DNA from: an uncultured Propionivibrio sp.
GTDB lineage: Bacteria > Pseudomonadota > Gammaproteobacteria > Burkholderiales > Rhodocyclaceae
Direction: 5' to 3'
Assembly: GCA_938040985.1 (NCBI GenBank)
Contig: CALHZD010000122.1
Location: 1 to 6,077, forward strand
DNA: 6,077 nt
The position numbers and the translations under genes were made by a program. Within the stretch, counting starts at the first letter, position 1; every line of letters starts with the position of its first letter. Below the pieces are notes generated by a model. It was not told the DNA's origin, searched no databases, and saw only the letters and a list, made by a program, of their open reading frames with translations. Below, piece after piece: positions 5,462-6,077 of this stretch.

Positions 5462-5755
5462 ATGTTAATGCTGATTACTTATGATATTTCGCTCGAAGAC
5501 CGAGAAGGGCAGGCAAGGTTGCGGCGTGTTGCTAAACTGTGCCTGGACTATGGTGTGCGTGTGCAATATTCTGTATTTGAGTGCGATATCGCACCTGCTC
5601 AGTGGGTGAGGCTGAAAGCCGGCCTGCTCGATATTTTCAATCCTGTAACCGATAGCCTGCGTTTTTATCATCTGGGCAGCAAATGGCGAGGTAAAGTGGA
5701 GCACCACGGTGCGAAACCAGCAATGGATGTATTTAAGGACTCACTGGTTATTTAG
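5462..5755 (+). CDS. cas2: Cas2 (type I-C)
   Basis: Encodes 97 residues, the usual size of type I-C Cas2. Cas2 is a small ferredoxin-fold dimer that bridges two Cas1 dimers and sets the prespacer length during spacer integration. The N-terminal strand MLMLITYDIS contains the conserved YD (aspartate 8). VQYSVFECDIAPAQWVRL and DSLRFYHLGSKWRGKVEHHG are typical for the subtype. The ATG at 5462 gives the family N-terminus, while an ATG at 5468 would remove two of its residues. The ribosome binding site is poor (GAGAA at 5453-5457), and no cas1 overlap helps translation, so Cas2 output may be low or depend on a local promoter. The leader and array follow directly after the stop. Confidence 0.96.
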   Translation: MLMLITYDISLEDREGQARLRRVAKLCLDYGVRVQYSVFECDIAPAQWVRLKAGLLDIFNPVTDSLRFYHLGSKWRGKVEHHGAKPAMDVFKDSLVI

Positions 5756-5758
5756 CTG

Positions 5759-5799
5759 CGCTAACTGCTAATTCACATAAAAATGTGAACAGGTTAGCG
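5759..5799 (+). other. Nested hairpin after cas2, at the start of the leader
   Basis: The outer arms are CGCTAAC (5759-5765) and GTTAGCG (5793-5799). The inner arms are TTCACAT (5772-5778) and ATGTGAA (5783-5789) around AAAA. Both pairs are perfect 7-bp matches, with short unpaired segments of 6 and 3 nt between them. It could stop or protect the cas mRNA, or bind a protein as DNA. There is no T-run for a classical terminator. Confidence 0.65.
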
Positions 5800-5801
5800 A
5801 A
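5788..5801 (+). repeat. Leader 14-mer direct repeat, copy 1
   Basis: AACAGGTTAGCGAA is identical to the copy at 5889-5902, offset 101 nt. This copy overlaps the right side of the nested hairpin. A repeated word in a leader is a candidate binding site for an adaptation factor. Confidence 0.75.
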
Positions 5802-5837
5802 TGCTGCGGGTTCTTTAACAATAGGGCGATTTAAGGG

Positions 5838-5867
5838 TTGTCTAGCGTGAAAAGCGGGCGCTATACT
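5838..5867 (+). promoter_or_regulatory. Candidate promoter of the CRISPR array
   Basis: TTGTCT (5838-5843, four of six -35 bases) is followed after 18 nt by TATACT (5862-5867, five of six -10 bases). Transcription would begin near 5874 and run into the first repeat after roughly 75 nt. The position inside the leader and the direction both fit production of the precursor crRNA. Confidence 0.5.
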
Positions 5868-5888
5868 GACCAGACTTCCTGCCATTGA

Positions 5889-5902
5889 AACAGGTTAGCG
5901 AA
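5889..5902 (+). repeat. Leader 14-mer direct repeat, copy 2
   Basis: Second AACAGGTTAGCGAA, ending 46 nt before the first CRISPR repeat. Unlike copy 1 it has no matching inverted arm upstream. Its location resembles that of upstream motifs that help integrase docking in other subtypes; this analogy is inference. Confidence 0.75.
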
Positions 5903-5948
5903 AAGTGGTTAGTATTTAACTGATTTTTCGTGAGTTTTTTGGTAGGGA

Positions 5949-5980
5949 GCAGCCGCCTCCGGGCGGCTGTGTGTTGAAAC
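5949..5980 (+). repeat. CRISPR repeat 1
   Basis: 32 nt, identical to repeat 2. The stem arms are 5950-5957 and 5962-5969, with the TCCG loop at 5958-5961. The predicted Cas5c cut is after 5969 and the handle is 5970-5980. This is the leader-adjacent copy that would be duplicated at each acquisition. Confidence 0.95.
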
Positions 5981-6014
5981 AACCCATGGGTCGGCTGCAC
6001 CAAAATCAGCCCAG

Positions 6015-6046
6015 GCAGCCGCCTCCGGGCGGCTGTGTGTTGAAAC
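6015..6046 (+). repeat. CRISPR repeat 2
   Basis: 32 nt, identical to repeat 1. The predicted Cas5c cut is after 6035 and the handle is 6036-6046. The next base after both repeats is A, so the repeat could formally be 33 nt, but the family end GAAAC favours 32. Confidence 0.95.
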
Positions 6047-6077
6047 ACGACGACCTAACGCCATGGCTGCCGTACAT

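Larger units (their letters stand above)
5756..5948 (+). promoter_or_regulatory. CRISPR leader
   Basis: This 193-nt non-coding stretch lies between the cas2 stop and the first repeat, where Cas1-Cas2 inserts new spacers. It holds a nested hairpin (5759-5799), the 14-mer AACAGGTTAGCGAA twice (5788-5801 and 5889-5902), the word TTCTTTAACA (5811-5820), a likely promoter (5838-5867) and a T-rich end next to the repeat. No clear IHF consensus site was found by eye. Its position and the orientation of the repeats make the leader assignment secure, but the role of each element is inferred. Confidence 0.85.
5949..6077 (+). CRISPR. Type I-C CRISPR array, leader-proximal end, truncated by the window
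   Basis: Two identical 32-nt repeats (5949-5980 and 6015-6046) flank a 34-nt spacer (5981-6014). A second spacer starts at 6047 and is cut at 31 nt by the window end. Each repeat begins GCAGCCGCC and ends TGTGTTGAAAC. CAGCCGCC and GGCGGCTG form an 8-bp stem closed by a TCCG loop. In type I-C, Cas5c cuts at the 3' base of this stem, leaving an 11-nt 5' handle, which is exactly TGTGTTGAAAC here. Repeat length, stem and the GAAAC end fit subtype I-C and the adjacent cas genes. The first spacer is the most recently acquired one. The total number of units cannot be seen. Confidence 0.95.

Noticed and set aside
5842..6048. 68-codon minus-strand frame with FQHTAARRRL occurring twice
   Set aside because: The repeated peptide is only the translation of the two CRISPR repeats; the frame covers leader and array and is not a gene.

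Overview
The window is the 3' two-thirds of a type I-C (Csd/Dvulg) CRISPR-Cas locus, all on the + strand. It starts inside cas8c and runs through cas7c, cas4, an unusual helicase gene, cas1 and cas2, then a leader and the first units of the CRISPR array, which continues past the right edge. cas3 and cas5c would be expected to the left, out of view. The host is most likely a Neisseria or close relative. Two perfect copies of the 12-mer AGGTCGTCTGAA lie in cas4; from memory this is the N. mucosa-type dialect of the neisserial DNA uptake sequence. The Cas proteins and the CRISPR repeat also look neisserial. The species is not resolvable from this window.

Layout: 1-558 is the end of cas8c, which also encodes the small subunit Cas11c from an internal start at 175. 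569-1441 is cas7c, with its Shine-Dalgarno overlapping the cas8c stop. 1524-2159 is cas4. 2190-4133 is a 647-residue protein with an N-terminal PD-(D/E)xK nuclease domain and a C-terminal superfamily 1 helicase domain (DUF2075 / Schlafen-group-3 type). 4127-4157 is a perfect 12-bp inverted repeat across the end of that gene. 4172-5185 is cas1. 5186-5461 is an AT-rich gap with no convincing gene. 5462-5755 is cas2. 5756-5948 is the leader, with a nested hairpin, a duplicated 14-mer and a likely promoter. 5949 onward is the array: two 32-nt repeats, one 34-nt spacer and a second spacer cut off at 31 nt.

How the parts work together: Cas8c, Cas7c and Cas11c (with Cas5c from outside) form the crRNA-guided Cascade complex. 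Cas5c should cut the repeat hairpin to leave the 11-nt handle TGTGTTGAAAC. Cas1, Cas2 and Cas4 insert new spacers at the leader end of the array.

The feature most worth attention is the AT-rich nuclease-helicase gene placed between cas4 and cas1, splitting the adaptation genes. It has clear nuclease and ATPase motifs and looks intact. It may be a stand-alone defence enzyme carried in the cas operon, or it may supply DNA ends or fragments to the adaptation machinery. The sequence alone does not decide between these. The unusual cas1-cas2 gap shares its AT-rich character and may reflect a second rearrangement.
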